Part shown: in pieces, positions 37,052 through 46,348 of the stretch | Numbering within the stretch: position 1 is the first letter of the stretch | How the letters are laid out: each line of letters opens with the position of its first letter | Source of the DNA: Verrucomicrobiales bacterium | GTDB taxonomy: Bacteria > Verrucomicrobiota > Verrucomicrobiia > Limisphaerales > JAYPXF01 | DNA: 64,000 bases | Direction: 5' to 3' | Assembly (NCBI GenBank): GCA_002715965.1 | Contig: PBAL01000008.1 | Coordinates: forward strand, 42,570-106,569 | Program-made: the position numbers and the translations under genes | The notes under the pieces: generated by a model | What the model was told of the DNA's origin: nothing | Database searches by the model: none | The model's input: the letters and a program-made list of their open reading frames with translations, nothing else

Positions 37052-38536
37052 ATGATCGATTCCTCAGAATCCTCGAATAACCGCCGTGATTTCCTGAAAA
37101 CCACGGGAACTGTGACCGCAGCCGGTGCCTTGTCCGGTATCACCCTGCCAAAAGTTCATGCCGCTGTGGACGACACCGTGAAGATCGGTCTGGTCGGTTG
37201 CGGTGGTCGTGGTACGGGCGCGGTTAAGAATGCCCTCTCTCTTTCGGCTGCCTTCGGTCCCATCAAGCTGGTGGCCATGGCCGACGTTTTCCAGTCCCAT
37301 CTGGATAACCGCTACCGGACCCTCGAGCGGAACTTCAAGGAGAAGATGGACGTGCCCAACGACCGCCGGTTCATCAGCTTTGACGGTTACAAGGGAGTGA
37401 TTGATTCCGTCGGCAAAGGCGGGGTGGCGATCTTTACCACTCCGTGTGCCTTCCGTTGGGTGCACTTCAAATACGCCATTGAGAAGGGCGTGAACGTTTT
37501 CATGGAGAAGCCCGTTTGTGGGGATGCCCCTTCTGGCCGCAAGCTTCTCGAGCTGAACAAGGCAGCGAAGAAGAAGAACATGAAGGTCGGCGTCGGCCTC
37601 ATGGTTCGTCACTGCCGTGGCCGTCAGGAACTTTGGAATCGAATCCAGGACGGTGAGATTGGTGACATCCTGATGATGCGCGCATACCGGATGGCCGGAC
37701 CGATAGCCTCCTTCCAGTCCAAGCATCAGCGCGACGACAAGGCCTATCAGGGCATGAGCGAAACGCTCTACCAGATCAAGCGCTTCCACAGCTTCCTGTG
37801 GTTGAGCGGGGGCGCCTTCAGTGACTACAACATCCATCAGATCGATGAGACCTCCTGGATGAAGAACGACTGGCCGGTCGAGGCGCACGCCGTCGGTGGT
37901 CGCCACTATAAGATCGATCGCAAGGATGGCAAGGAATGGGCCGACCAGAACTTCGACAGCTATTCTGTCGAATACACCTACCCGGACGGAACGAAGCTGC
38001 ATTTTGACGGCCGCAACATGATCGGCTGCACGAATGACTTTGCCAGCTACGTTCATGGCACCAAGGGATCCGGAATTGTTTCCATGGCCTCTCACACGCC
38101 CGGCAAAGTTCGTACCTTCACCGACCAGCATGTGTCCAAGAATCTCCGAGCGAAGAACGTGAAGTGGGCCTACCCGCAGCCCGAAGCCAATCCATATGAC
38201 TTGGAATGGGAAGACCTCATCAACGCGATCCGCAACGATGAGCCTTACAATGAGGTCGATCGCGGTGTTCGTGCGAGCATGGTCACCTCTATGGGACGCT
38301 TTGCCGCTCACACCGGGCGGAAGATCACCTGGGACGAATACAAGGACAACGATCACTTCCTGGCTCCGAATGCGGACACGCTCACGTTGGACGGCCCTTC
38401 ACCGCTTCAGCTCGATCCGGATGGCCGGTATCCCGTTCCGATGCCGGGTGTCATCACCAAGAAGGAATACATGGCCAAGCGCCGTCCGCCGGCACCGGCC
38501 GCCGGAAAACCGAAGAAGAAAGCTAAGAAGGCTTGA
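37052..38536 (+). CDS. Gfo/Idh/MocA family oxidoreductase, Tat-exported
   Basis: A 494-residue protein starting with a twin-arginine signal (NNRRDFLKTTGTVTAAGALS). The Rossmann NAD(P) loop is VKIGLVGCGGRGTGAVKNAL, and the family's EKP motif occurs in VNVFMEKPVCGDAPSG. The C-terminal part (WLSGGAFSDYNIHQIDETSW) holds the expected Asp/His of the substrate-binding domain. Exported members are very numerous in PVC bacteria and are thought to oxidise or isomerise sugars or glycosides outside the cytoplasm, with tightly bound NAD. The C-terminus is Lys/Pro-rich (GKPKKKAKKA). It ends before a strong terminator. Confidence 0.93.
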   Translation: MIDSSESSNNRRDFLKTTGTVTAAGALSGITLPKVHAAVDDTVKIGLVGCGGRGTGAVKNALSLSAAFGPIKLVAMADVFQSHLDNRYRTLERNFKEKMDVPNDRRFISFDGYKGVIDSVGKGGVAIFTTPCAFRWVHFKYAIEKGVNVFMEKPVCGDAPSGRKLLELNKAAKKKNMKVGVGLMVRHCRGRQELWNRIQDGEIGDILMMRAYRMAGPIASFQSKHQRDDKAYQGMSETLYQIKRFHSFLWLSGGAFSDYNIHQIDETSWMKNDWPVEAHAVGGRHYKIDRKDGKEWADQNFDSYSVEYTYPDGTKLHFDGRNMIGCTNDFASYVHGTKGSGIVSMASHTPGKVRTFTDQHVSKNLRAKNVKWAYPQPEANPYDLEWEDLINAIRNDEPYNEVDRGVRASMVTSMGRFAAHTGRKITWDEYKDNDHFLAPNADTLTLDGPSPLQLDPDGRYPVPMPGVITKKEYMAKRRPPAPAAGKPKKKAKKA

Positions 38537-38557
38537 GGCTCACCAGAGAATCACGAG

Positions 38558-38584
38558 AGGCCGGGCGATTGCCCGGCCTTTTCT
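38558..38584 (+). terminator. Rho-independent terminator (possibly bidirectional)
   Basis: AGGCCGGGC-GATT-GCCCGGCCT is a perfect 9-bp GC stem followed by TTTTCTTT. It lies between the convergent Gfo/Idh/MocA and sulfatase genes. Confidence 0.9.
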
Positions 38585-38612
38585 TTGATAAGTTGCATAA
38601 ATCGAACCGGGC

Positions 38613-40061
38613 CTACTTCTTCCTGCCGCGTGCTTCGAAGCCGGGGTTGGGCCTGGGGATCTTGGCACCCATCCGCTTCAGGCCAGCTATCAGCCGCTTG
38701 TCGAGTTCCTTGACCTTGCCCGGCATTTTCTCAGCGAGATTCTCAGATTCCTCGAGGTCGTTTTTGAGGTCATAGAGTTCGTTGATTCCTTCGTAGAATT
38801 TGATGAGTTTATAGTCGCCCTGGCGAATGATGCTGTAGGGACCGGGGTCGTGCCGGTAATGCGGGAAATGCCAGAACAATTCGTCGCGTTTCAGTTTCCT
38901 GGTCCCGCCAGACTTTGCGTGAGCCACGAGTGATTTGCCGTCGATCACACGGTCTTTTGGGAGCTTCGTGCCCGTCGCCTCCATGACTGTTGGAAAGATG
39001 TCAACCGAGCTGATGGGTTGATGAGAAACGGATCCAGGCGGGACAACACCCGGCCAGCGCATGATGAACGGAACACGAATGCCACCCTCGTAGGCGAAAC
39101 CTTTGCCCGAACGCAAGGGCGCGTTTTCGGTCGGTCCGCCGTTGCGATCGAGGCCGCCATTGTCCGATGTGAAGATGATCAACGTATTGTCGGCGAGCTT
39201 GAGTTGGTCGAGTGTTTTCAACACCGAACCAACACAATCATCAACCGATTCCACCATGGCCGCGTATTTGGCATTCACGTCTTTCTTGTCTTCCCGCTTG
39301 TACTTCGCGGCGACGGAATCAATCGCCTGGATGGGTGTGTGCACGGCGTAGTTGGCGATGTGCAGGAAGAAGGGTTCGGCTTTCCACTGCCTGATCAGTT
39401 CCACCGCTTCTTCGGCTTCCCGATGTGTGAGGTATTGCCCCTTCTCGCGGCCGGGAAGGTGGGGGATGCCGGCACGGATCATCTGGTGCTGATGTTTGGG
39501 CTTGTTGTAGGGGTCGAAGTAGGAAGGTGGTTGGCCATAGTCGCACCCGCCCTTGTTGACGGTGTATCCCTGTTCCGTCGGATACCATGCGTCATCGCCA
39601 AGATGCCATTTCCCGATGTGGGCGGACTTGAACCCTTGCTTGCCCAACATTTCTGCGATCGTGATCTCCGAGGATTCCATCCAAAACGGATTGGGAGGAC
39701 AGAGCAGCTTGCGCTTGCTTCCGCCGACCCAGGTCGTCGGGTTCCCTTTGGGCGTGCCCAGTTTGCCGCGTTGAAAGCGCGAGCGAATCCAGTCCGTAAC
39801 GCCCGTGCGGCCCGGATAACGTCCGGTTTGAACCGCAGCGCGAGTTGGCGAGCAGACGGCACACGCAGCATAGGCGTCGGTGAAACGAATCCCGTCCCTC
39901 GCGAGCCGATCAATGTTCGGCGTCCGATAGTAGTCGCTGCCTTGGGCGGACAAATCCATCCACCCCATGTCATCGACGAGAAAGACGATGACATTCAATG
40001 GTTTGGCGTGTAGCGAGAACGCAAGACTGACGAATGTAATGATCAGAAGAATTCGATTCAT
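38613..40061 (-). CDS. Type I sulfatase, secreted
   Basis: A 482-residue sulfatase. The start at 40061 gives a signal peptide (MNRILLIITFVSLAFSLHAK); the ORF-track start adds 16 unlikely residues. LNVIVFLVDDMGWMDLS supplies the metal-binding Asp pair, and VCSPTRAAVQTGRYPGRTGV is the CxPxR sulfatase signature whose Cys is matured to formylglycine. FTSDNGG and GKWHLGDDAW complete the active-site set. Such enzymes remove sulfate from polysaccharides (for example carrageenan, fucoidan, mucin or chondroitin). A formylglycine-generating enzyme is not encoded nearby. It lies 108 bases downstream of the PQQ-like gene on the same strand. Confidence 0.95.
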   Translation of the reverse strand: MNRILLIITFVSLAFSLHAKPLNVIVFLVDDMGWMDLSAQGSDYYRTPNIDRLARDGIRFTDAYAACAVCSPTRAAVQTGRYPGRTGVTDWIRSRFQRGKLGTPKGNPTTWVGGSKRKLLCPPNPFWMESSEITIAEMLGKQGFKSAHIGKWHLGDDAWYPTEQGYTVNKGGCDYGQPPSYFDPYNKPKHQHQMIRAGIPHLPGREKGQYLTHREAEEAVELIRQWKAEPFFLHIANYAVHTPIQAIDSVAAKYKREDKKDVNAKYAAMVESVDDCVGSVLKTLDQLKLADNTLIIFTSDNGGLDRNGGPTENAPLRSGKGFAYEGGIRVPFIMRWPGVVPPGSVSHQPISSVDIFPTVMEATGTKLPKDRVIDGKSLVAHAKSGGTRKLKRDELFWHFPHYRHDPGPYSIIRQGDYKLIKFYEGINELYDLKNDLEESENLAEKMPGKVKELDKRLIAGLKRMGAKIPRPNPGFEARGRKK

Positions 40062-40169
40062 GTTCGTGGACGGCAGCGTACGGAAACGGAACCGATTGGA
40101 AAGTGTCATTTGAGTCTGGCGCGGTCTCGCTTCGCCCGAACCGTGAGCGCGGGTTCACTGGCATACGGC

Positions 40170-43151
40170 CTACTGGAAGCAGAGCAGTTCGCCATTCTCC
40201 ATGGTGACAAAGATCCGGCCACTGGCGTCCATGGCCGTTCCACCTTTCACTGGCGTCGAGGGCAGGGGATGTGACCAGGCATCTTTGCCGTCCTTGATAT
40301 TGACTGCGGCGAGGAAGGGATTGATATCGACGTTTCCGGTGTGTCCGGCAGCCAGGAGTTGATCATCGGTGATGACAAAGCTGGTGAAGCGTCGGCCCGT
40401 TTTGTCCGACCAGATGTTCTTGATGATCGGCTTTCGGTCTTTGCCTGCATTGCGTGGGAGTATCCAACGGGCCGCTTCTTTCCTGGGTCGGTCTATTCCT
40501 GCTGGAGGCGGAGACTGCAGGGACAGGTTGGTGAAGCGGCTGCCTTCGTAGCTGGCGTCGTGGTTCAAGGTGCAGCCTTCTTCCCAAGCGTGTTCGAGGG
40601 AGACGTATTTGCCGTACTCGGGGAAGTAGGGGTAGAAGGCAGTGCGAAACTGAGCTGTGATCTGTTCCTTCGGCGTGTTCAGGCATTTCAAGGTCTTGAG
40701 ATCGTAGCGCGCGATTTCATAGACTCCGCCCGCGAGGAAACGGAGTTCGCCATCTTCGATGTAGGGAACGCCCTGTACGCTGATGCCGTTGTTGGAGTCC
40801 TTGCCGAGCATGCCTGAGCTGGTGTTGCTTGCTTTCAATTCACCGGTGATCGCATCCAGTGCAACGACGTACGTGCCGTCATAGTGAGCGATGCCCGCGG
40901 CTGCATAGACCCGGTCGCCGTTGACTACAGCCCCGCCGGCAACGGGCCAGGTGGAGACGAGCTTTCCGTAGACAGGGATACGCCTTTTGGCCGGGCCGAC
41001 TCGGAATGACCACAAACGGCGTCCGGTCTTCGCTTCGAAGGCATGAATGCATCCGTCCGCGGAACCTACATATGCGCGATCATTGGCGATCGCTGGCGGA
41101 TAGTAGACGGCGCCACCAGTGTGCGTCTTCCAGACCCGTTTGCCCTTCAAGTCAAACGCCTGGACCGCACCACGGCGGTCTCCGATGAAGATCATGCCCC
41201 CGGCGACCACTGGAGCGGTGGGCAACGTGTTTTCAGAAACTTTGGCGCTCCATTGCCTGCTGATCCCTTCCGGTAGATCGCGATCGCTCACATCGTTGCG
41301 TCGATTCCCCGCGCGATACGTCGGCCAGTCGTTTCCGGCGACCTTCAAGGGTTTGGCCTTCGTGTAGTCGGGGAATTGCTCGAGCGCATTTGCGTGGATG
41401 TTCTTGGCAGGATTCTTGAACAACTCCTGTTGCTCAGCCGGGCCAAGGCAGATGTTTCCGTAAAGCGACAGCTGGCAGCCGCACATCCATGGGCCCCAGT
41501 AGAGGTGACCGTTGGCGATGAGCACGCCGTCCTGGCAAGGGGGGCGCATCGGATCGATGTGCTGCGCCTTGCCAGTCTCGGTCATCATGCGAACCGTTCC
41601 GCCACTGGCGCGGAAGAACACGCTGTCTGCGCAACCAGTGGCCCGGGTGCAGGCGCGCCGGCCGGGGAGTTCTCGGATGGTTCTTCCAGTCGCGTAATCG
41701 AATACGGCACCGACTGATCTCTGTGGGCCTGCGGCGTAGAGTCCATCGTCACGAAGCACCAGTTGCAGATTGCCGGGCGCATGCGTCCATGCGACCTTGC
41801 CGTTATCCGCAGAAACCACGACCAGCCTGCGTCGTTGTGGGCCGGCGAAGAAGATGTAGTCGTCATTGCACTTGATGTAGCAGGAAGTCGAGTAGCCGGT
41901 CGTGTAATGCTGCGCGATGAGGTTGCCGTCGATGGCCTTGAGCATCTCCGTGTCGCTTGTTTTCCAAACGACGTTGCCATCGCTGATGTTCAGCCGCTTG
42001 AGGACTTTCTCGGGGCTGTAACAGAATATGGAATCGTTGTTCATCGCCAGTCCGCGGGCGTCCATGTATTCCTGATGCTTGGAGTGCCAGAGGAGCTTCT
42101 TGGTATCCATGTCGATCGCGACCAGGGTGCGGCCAAATCCGAAAGATGTCTTCGGATTCTTGTAGTCGTGTCCTTTCCACATGCCCCAAGGCCAGTGTCC
42201 CAGTCCCTGCTTGTTGGATTGCTGCGTGTCGACCTGAACTTCTTTACCACCGATCAGCGCGTAGAGCACGCCGTCTTTCATGGCCATCCACTTCCATACA
42301 CTGCCTTCGGTAACCCCTTTGGGCGCCTTGATTTCATCGACCAATTTGCCGGTTTTGCCGTCGAAGACTTTGCAGGATTCGGGATCGCCCATGTAGAGGG
42401 CGGGTGCTTCGCGTCCTCCATTCTCGCTCTTCACGTTACGTAAACCCGCAATCATGGTGTTCCGGTGAATCATGAAACCCTTGGGCAACGGACGCTTCCA
42501 CAGAATGGTTCCGTTGTATGCGTTCACCGCCATCAAGGTATTCAATACCTCGTTCTGATTGGCTTTGTGCGCGATATGGCCAAATGCCTTGTACACGATT
42601 CCATGTGCGGATACGGACTGCTGGGGCATGGGGCTGAACATTGGGAAGCCGAGGAATTGTGTCCGAAATTCTCCCCGTACCAGTTTGTCCTTCGAATTGG
42701 GGTTGTTGTTCGGGCTGTGATAGGGGTGGGACCAGTCGTCTACACCAGCCGGTCTCGCCTTTGTTGCGTGGGTTGTTTTGCTTCCCTGATGCAGCACAAT
42801 TGTTCCGTTCGGCTTGATGACTCGACGCAATTCGTTGAGGGACACCGTGCCATCGTAGCAGATGAGCCGATCGGCGACATTGTCGGCGAACCCGATCCTA
42901 CCGTCCTGCTGGTGGTCCACGAAAATGCTTTTGCCGAGACTGGAACCGGCGTGTCTGCGAACCTCATCTGCTCTTGCGGCGGTAGGCGACTGAATGAAGC
43001 GCTTGCGAACTTCATCGGATGTGTGGGTCTGTTCGAAGAGCGTTTCGAGATCGGATTTCCCATTGTCGACAATGATGACGACGCCTTCCACGGCTAGTCC
43101 GCAGATGCGGGTGAGGAGGAGAATCGAGAGCAGGACGGGGAGCTTGTTCAT
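40170..43151 (-). CDS. Giant PQQ-like beta-propeller protein with methyltransferase-like N-terminus
   Basis: A 993-residue secreted protein; the ATG at 43151 begins a signal peptide (MNKLPVLLSILLLTRICGLA), while the ORF-track start at 44255 would run over the neighbouring plus-strand gene. Residues about 50-130 (FADNVADRLICYDGTVSLNE, LRRVIKPNGTIVL) recall the second half of a class I methyltransferase fold, without its SAM-binding loop. The remainder contains repeated PQQ-type blades with W/G motifs (LMAVNAYNGTILWKRPLP, LVAIDMDTKKLLWHSKHQEY, VQAFDLKGKRVWKTHTGGAV, HAFEAKTGRRLWSFRVG). This arrangement is known from Planctomycetes. Whether it binds PQQ or acts as a scaffold is unknown. Confidence 0.85.
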   Translation of the reverse strand: MNKLPVLLSILLLTRICGLAVEGVVIIVDNGKSDLETLFEQTHTSDEVRKRFIQSPTAARADEVRRHAGSSLGKSIFVDHQQDGRIGFADNVADRLICYDGTVSLNELRRVIKPNGTIVLHQGSKTTHATKARPAGVDDWSHPYHSPNNNPNSKDKLVRGEFRTQFLGFPMFSPMPQQSVSAHGIVYKAFGHIAHKANQNEVLNTLMAVNAYNGTILWKRPLPKGFMIHRNTMIAGLRNVKSENGGREAPALYMGDPESCKVFDGKTGKLVDEIKAPKGVTEGSVWKWMAMKDGVLYALIGGKEVQVDTQQSNKQGLGHWPWGMWKGHDYKNPKTSFGFGRTLVAIDMDTKKLLWHSKHQEYMDARGLAMNNDSIFCYSPEKVLKRLNISDGNVVWKTSDTEMLKAIDGNLIAQHYTTGYSTSCYIKCNDDYIFFAGPQRRRLVVVSADNGKVAWTHAPGNLQLVLRDDGLYAAGPQRSVGAVFDYATGRTIRELPGRRACTRATGCADSVFFRASGGTVRMMTETGKAQHIDPMRPPCQDGVLIANGHLYWGPWMCGCQLSLYGNICLGPAEQQELFKNPAKNIHANALEQFPDYTKAKPLKVAGNDWPTYRAGNRRNDVSDRDLPEGISRQWSAKVSENTLPTAPVVAGGMIFIGDRRGAVQAFDLKGKRVWKTHTGGAVYYPPAIANDRAYVGSADGCIHAFEAKTGRRLWSFRVGPAKRRIPVYGKLVSTWPVAGGAVVNGDRVYAAAGIAHYDGTYVVALDAITGELKASNTSSGMLGKDSNNGISVQGVPYIEDGELRFLAGGVYEIARYDLKTLKCLNTPKEQITAQFRTAFYPYFPEYGKYVSLEHAWEEGCTLNHDASYEGSRFTNLSLQSPPPAGIDRPRKEAARWILPRNAGKDRKPIIKNIWSDKTGRRFTSFVITDDQLLAAGHTGNVDINPFLAAVNIKDGKDAWSHPLPSTPVKGGTAMDASGRIFVTMENGELLCFQ

Positions 43152-43253
43152 GGCGTTGTCGATCGAAGCTATGGGGCGTGAACCGTGCGGGCAAGACGCA
43201 AAACCGAGAAGGCTTTGATCTCTCGTCGGCGTCTCTTCGATTGTCGTTCGGAT

Positions 43254-43274
43254 GCTTCGAAATGCATTCGAAGC
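43254..43274. promoter_or_regulatory. Perfect 8-bp inverted repeat in divergent promoter region
   Basis: GCTTCGAA-ATGCA-TTCGAAGC lies in the 213-base region between the divergent PQQ-like and secreted helical protein genes. The arms are exact, no T tract follows, and the position suits an operator controlling one or both genes. The regulator is unknown. Confidence 0.45.
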
Positions 43275-43364
43275 CACTATTCGTATTCCTGACGATTTCC
43301 TTACAACTCGATTGATGACCGTTGGTTCAATTCCCATCAAATTTTGGACAACCGGAAAGGCACC

Positions 43365-44252
43365 ATGAAAATTCTCACCACCTGTTTGTTGGCACTGTTG
43401 ATGGAATCGTTTGCGTTGGGCGCAACGCTTTCGAACGAGTGGTTTCACGCCGAACTGACTCCCCAGCAACGGGATGCGTTGGTGCAAAAGAGCTTGAAGG
43501 CGCCGTTTGAGGAGATGCTGCCGCTCATGCTTGAAGCGCGGGTGAAGTTGCGGCCGATGATGCTCGGCTACAACCCACCCGGCCAGACAGCGTGGAATGA
43601 CCCGGGTGTTCCCGACCCATACCGGAAGTTCATGATGGCGGAGTATGTGTGGTTCAAGCACACGTATGGCGAGGGGAATCCGAGGAAAGGGGAGGTGCTG
43701 ATCGAATTGTTCGAGGAGACGGACAGTTCGGAGGCTCGCAGGTTGTTGTTCGATGCCATGGCATACGCGCATTGGATTCCCGAGATGGAGGAGCCACTGG
43801 CGCGTTTCGCCCGGGACAAGAGCAATCCGGTTGTGCGCAGGCGGCAGGCTTTGTCTACGCTGCTGAATATGTGCGACGTGAACAAGTACACGCCCGAAGC
43901 CATTGCAATCATACCGGAACACAAGACGGATCGGCTGAAGATTCACGCGTTTCAAGCGCTGTTCAATCTGGGGCACGATTTGTTCAAGTTGAATGAGGAG
44001 AATCGGCGGGCGCTGTTGAATATCGGGTTTGATTTCATGAACGGCCTGCCGGCGGGAGATGTTCATTCCAGCTACTTTCTGGCTCGGCGATTGGGTTACA
44101 TCCTGCGGATCGAAAACGAATTCGCGCCCGATCAGTTTGCGGAGAAGTATCAAAGCCCCACCGGACTCAAGGAGAACTTCTTTACGGATACCGTTTCGAA
44201 TGCCAAGGCCTGGTATCGGGAGAATCACGCCAAGATTGCGCCTCTGAAGTAG
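43365..44252 (+). CDS. Secreted helical-repeat protein, hypothetical
   Basis: 295 residues from the ATG at 43365, with a signal peptide (MKILTTCLLALLMESFALGA). The mature protein is almost entirely alpha-helical with helix pairs resembling HEAT/TPR-type repeats (SSEARRLLFDAMAYAHWIPE, KSNPVVRRRQALSTLLNMCD, RLKIHAFQALFNLGHDLFKL). No catalytic motif is visible. It is divergent from the PQQ-like gene across a region with a palindrome, so they may be co-regulated. Confidence 0.65.
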   Translation: MKILTTCLLALLMESFALGATLSNEWFHAELTPQQRDALVQKSLKAPFEEMLPLMLEARVKLRPMMLGYNPPGQTAWNDPGVPDPYRKFMMAEYVWFKHTYGEGNPRKGEVLIELFEETDSSEARRLLFDAMAYAHWIPEMEEPLARFARDKSNPVVRRRQALSTLLNMCDVNKYTPEAIAIIPEHKTDRLKIHAFQALFNLGHDLFKLNEENRRALLNIGFDFMNGLPAGDVHSSYFLARRLGYILRIENEFAPDQFAEKYQSPTGLKENFFTDTVSNAKAWYRENHAKIAPLK

Positions 44253-44255
44253 CAC

Positions 44256-44573
44256 TTGCGGCCGCCAGTCTTGGTCGAATCACGAGACGCAATAAATGGC
44301 TGGCGGGAACGGAGGATCTGCTTCCCCGTTTGGACGAGCAGTTTTTCGGTGCACAGGATGAAGAAGGGTGGATCGTACGTTGTTGCAGCGCAAGCGGCCG
44401 GATTCGCCGGTTTCGAACTTGCGGACAAACACCGTCTGCGCACGTTTTCGATCACTGGTGACGAGTGTCCCACCGAGGTCTTCATCGGTGATTTCTCGCC
44501 AGCCATTATGGAGAAAGGCTTCACGATTCCATGCGGTCTTTTGCCAGTCACCACCACGGTTTCCCTGATAACT
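44256..44573. other. Gene-free stretch next to PAS relic
   Basis: No credible ORF or RNA in 318 bases. Several frames are open for 60-110 codons without known motifs; one minus frame (NREAFLHNGWREITDEDLGG) has a coding-like look but neither start nor a recognisable match. Confidence 0.35.
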
Positions 44574-45108
44574 TCAGTTACACGCGGCCGGGATATATCC
44601 GCCTTTGGTCACACCGTAGTCAGTGACACCATCGACTGCGCCGGTCGGCTGAAAGATGGGGGTTTCGTCGGCTTGAATGTAGCCGATGACGGTCTTTCAA
44701 CTCTTGGTCTTTGACCCACGCGACGGCCGGGCTGTAGGCCATGAAAGCTCGGAACTGTTCCTCATTTTTGACAAGTGCGTCCTTCATGACCTTCCGCTCG
44801 GTCACATCCCAGAACACGCCCTGCATCCCAACGATCTCTCCTTCCTGCTTCAATGGCGTTTCGCCGTCCTCGCCCGGGTTCTCTTCAATGATCTGCACCT
44901 TTCTGTCCTCCTCGATGACCCGTAAATCATCAGCGCGGGATTTCTCAGCAAGTTCTTCGGGAAAAAGATCCAGGTCCGTTTGGCCGATGATCTCGTCGGA
45001 AGTTCGACCGACAAATCTGCAGAACGGTTCGTTTACATAGATAAACACCCCGTCGCGGTTTTTCAGGAAGAGTGCCTGTTTAAGATTCTCCAGCAGGGAG
45101 CGGTACAT
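44574..45108 (-). pseudogene. Truncated PAS-domain protein abutting a possible IS66 scrap
   Basis: From 45108 the minus strand encodes a PAS domain (ALFLKNRDGVFIYVNEPFCR, then VFWDVTERKVMKDALV) and the start of a second one (YSPAVAWVKDQE). There the sequence jumps: in another frame at 44693-44574 it reads TVIGYIQADETPIFQPTGAV and stops after 39 residues. YIQADETPI resembles a conserved block of IS66-family transposases; only about ten residues match, so this part is weak. The PAS gene therefore lacks its C-terminal output domain and also any clear start. Confidence 0.5.
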
Positions 45109-45253
45109 CTCCGGGGAGATGTCGGAATTACGGGGGCAGGCATTCGGACTGGGAGGAGTATGCGACCCGCCGTTGCGGATTTTTAAGTTTCAACTGCAAG
45201 TTGTTTGCTCGGAGCTTTCCGACCACGTTGTCGATCGCTACGCTGGGTTCATT

Positions 45254-46321
45254 ATGCCAACTGAACCCACGATCAACCTTACTGCGTTTGGCAAAACGAA
45301 TGGCGGCGCGACGGTTACACAATTCGCCCTGAATAACGGCAACGGGCTGCGTGCCGACGTGATCGACTATGGTGCGACGATTGCGCGACTGTTCACACAT
45401 GATCGTTATGGCCGTGAGGCTGATGTTGTGCTCGGTTTTGACAACATACAGCAGTACGAATCGCAGTCGCCCTACTTTGGCTGCGTAGTAGGACGGTATG
45501 GGAACCGCATTGCGAAAGGGAGGTTCAAACTGACTGGGAAGACCTATCGGCTTGCAGTGAACAACGGACCAAATTCATTGCATGGCGGGATGAAAGGATT
45601 TGATAAGGCGATCTGGGAAGCCCGCCCGTCCATTGATCGAGGTGAACCGGGCATTGAGTTCAGGCACGTCAGCCCGGATGGGGATGAGGGGTACCCGGGC
45701 AAATTGACGATCGCGATGCGCTACGTCTTGACGAAACAGAACGCCATCCGCCTGGAATACGAAGCGACGACGGACAAGGCGACTCCGGTGAACCTGACCA
45801 ATCACAGTTACTTCAACCTGAAGGGCGAAGGTGAGGGCGACATCCTGGATCACCAACTCACGATGAATTCCAAGGCGATTACGGCTGTGAACCAGGATCT
45901 GATTCCCACCGGCGATCTGATGCGGGTCAAAGGGACGCCGTTTGACTTCACGAAGTCCCGTCGCGTTGGTGAACGCATCGAGGATGACCATGAACAATTA
46001 CGCCTGGGCAATGGATATGATCATAATTTCGTCCTGAACAACAAAGACGCACGACTGAGGAAATGCGCCACCGTTTTCGAATCGACGTCCGGCAGGGAGA
46101 TGGAAGTCTGGACGACGGAACCCGCCGTGCAACTTTACGTGGGGAACTTTCTCGATGGGATGAAGGGCAAGAGTGGACGCCCGTATCGTTTTCGGAATGG
46201 GCTTTGCCTGGAATGCCAGCACTACCCGGATTCCCCCAATCAACCGGAGTTTCCCAGCACGATTCTGAAACCACGGGGGAAGTATACCCAGGTCACTGAG
46301 TATCGTTTTGCAGCGCGTTGA
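45254..46321 (+). CDS. Aldose 1-epimerase (mutarotase)
   Basis: A 355-residue cytoplasmic galactose-mutarotase-like protein. The ATG at 45254 is the start that leads straight into the family; the ORF-track start at 45119 adds a non-homologous leader. Family blocks are PNSLHGGMKGFDKAIWEA, PVNLTNHSYFNLKGEG (catalytic His) and NGLCLECQHYPDSPNQPEF (catalytic Glu and the substrate-binding HYPDSPN). It interconverts alpha and beta anomers of galactose, glucose or similar sugars. It is isolated and convergent with the M48 gene, 27 bases away. Confidence 0.93.
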   Translation: MPTEPTINLTAFGKTNGGATVTQFALNNGNGLRADVIDYGATIARLFTHDRYGREADVVLGFDNIQQYESQSPYFGCVVGRYGNRIAKGRFKLTGKTYRLAVNNGPNSLHGGMKGFDKAIWEARPSIDRGEPGIEFRHVSPDGDEGYPGKLTIAMRYVLTKQNAIRLEYEATTDKATPVNLTNHSYFNLKGEGEGDILDHQLTMNSKAITAVNQDLIPTGDLMRVKGTPFDFTKSRRVGERIEDDHEQLRLGNGYDHNFVLNNKDARLRKCATVFESTSGREMEVWTTEPAVQLYVGNFLDGMKGKSGRPYRFRNGLCLECQHYPDSPNQPEFPSTILKPRGKYTQVTEYRFAAR

Positions 46322-46348
46322 ACGCCTCCCACAGGCGAAACGCTGGTC

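Noticed and set aside
37064-38356. 430-aa minus-strand ORF
   Set aside because: Antisense to the Gfo/Idh/MocA gene, whose Rossmann and EKP motifs are clear.
43152-44255. 5' extension of the 1361-aa minus ORF over a plus-strand gene
   Set aside because: It covers a gene with its own signal peptide and lacks homology-like sequence; the signal peptide at 43151 gives a much better start.
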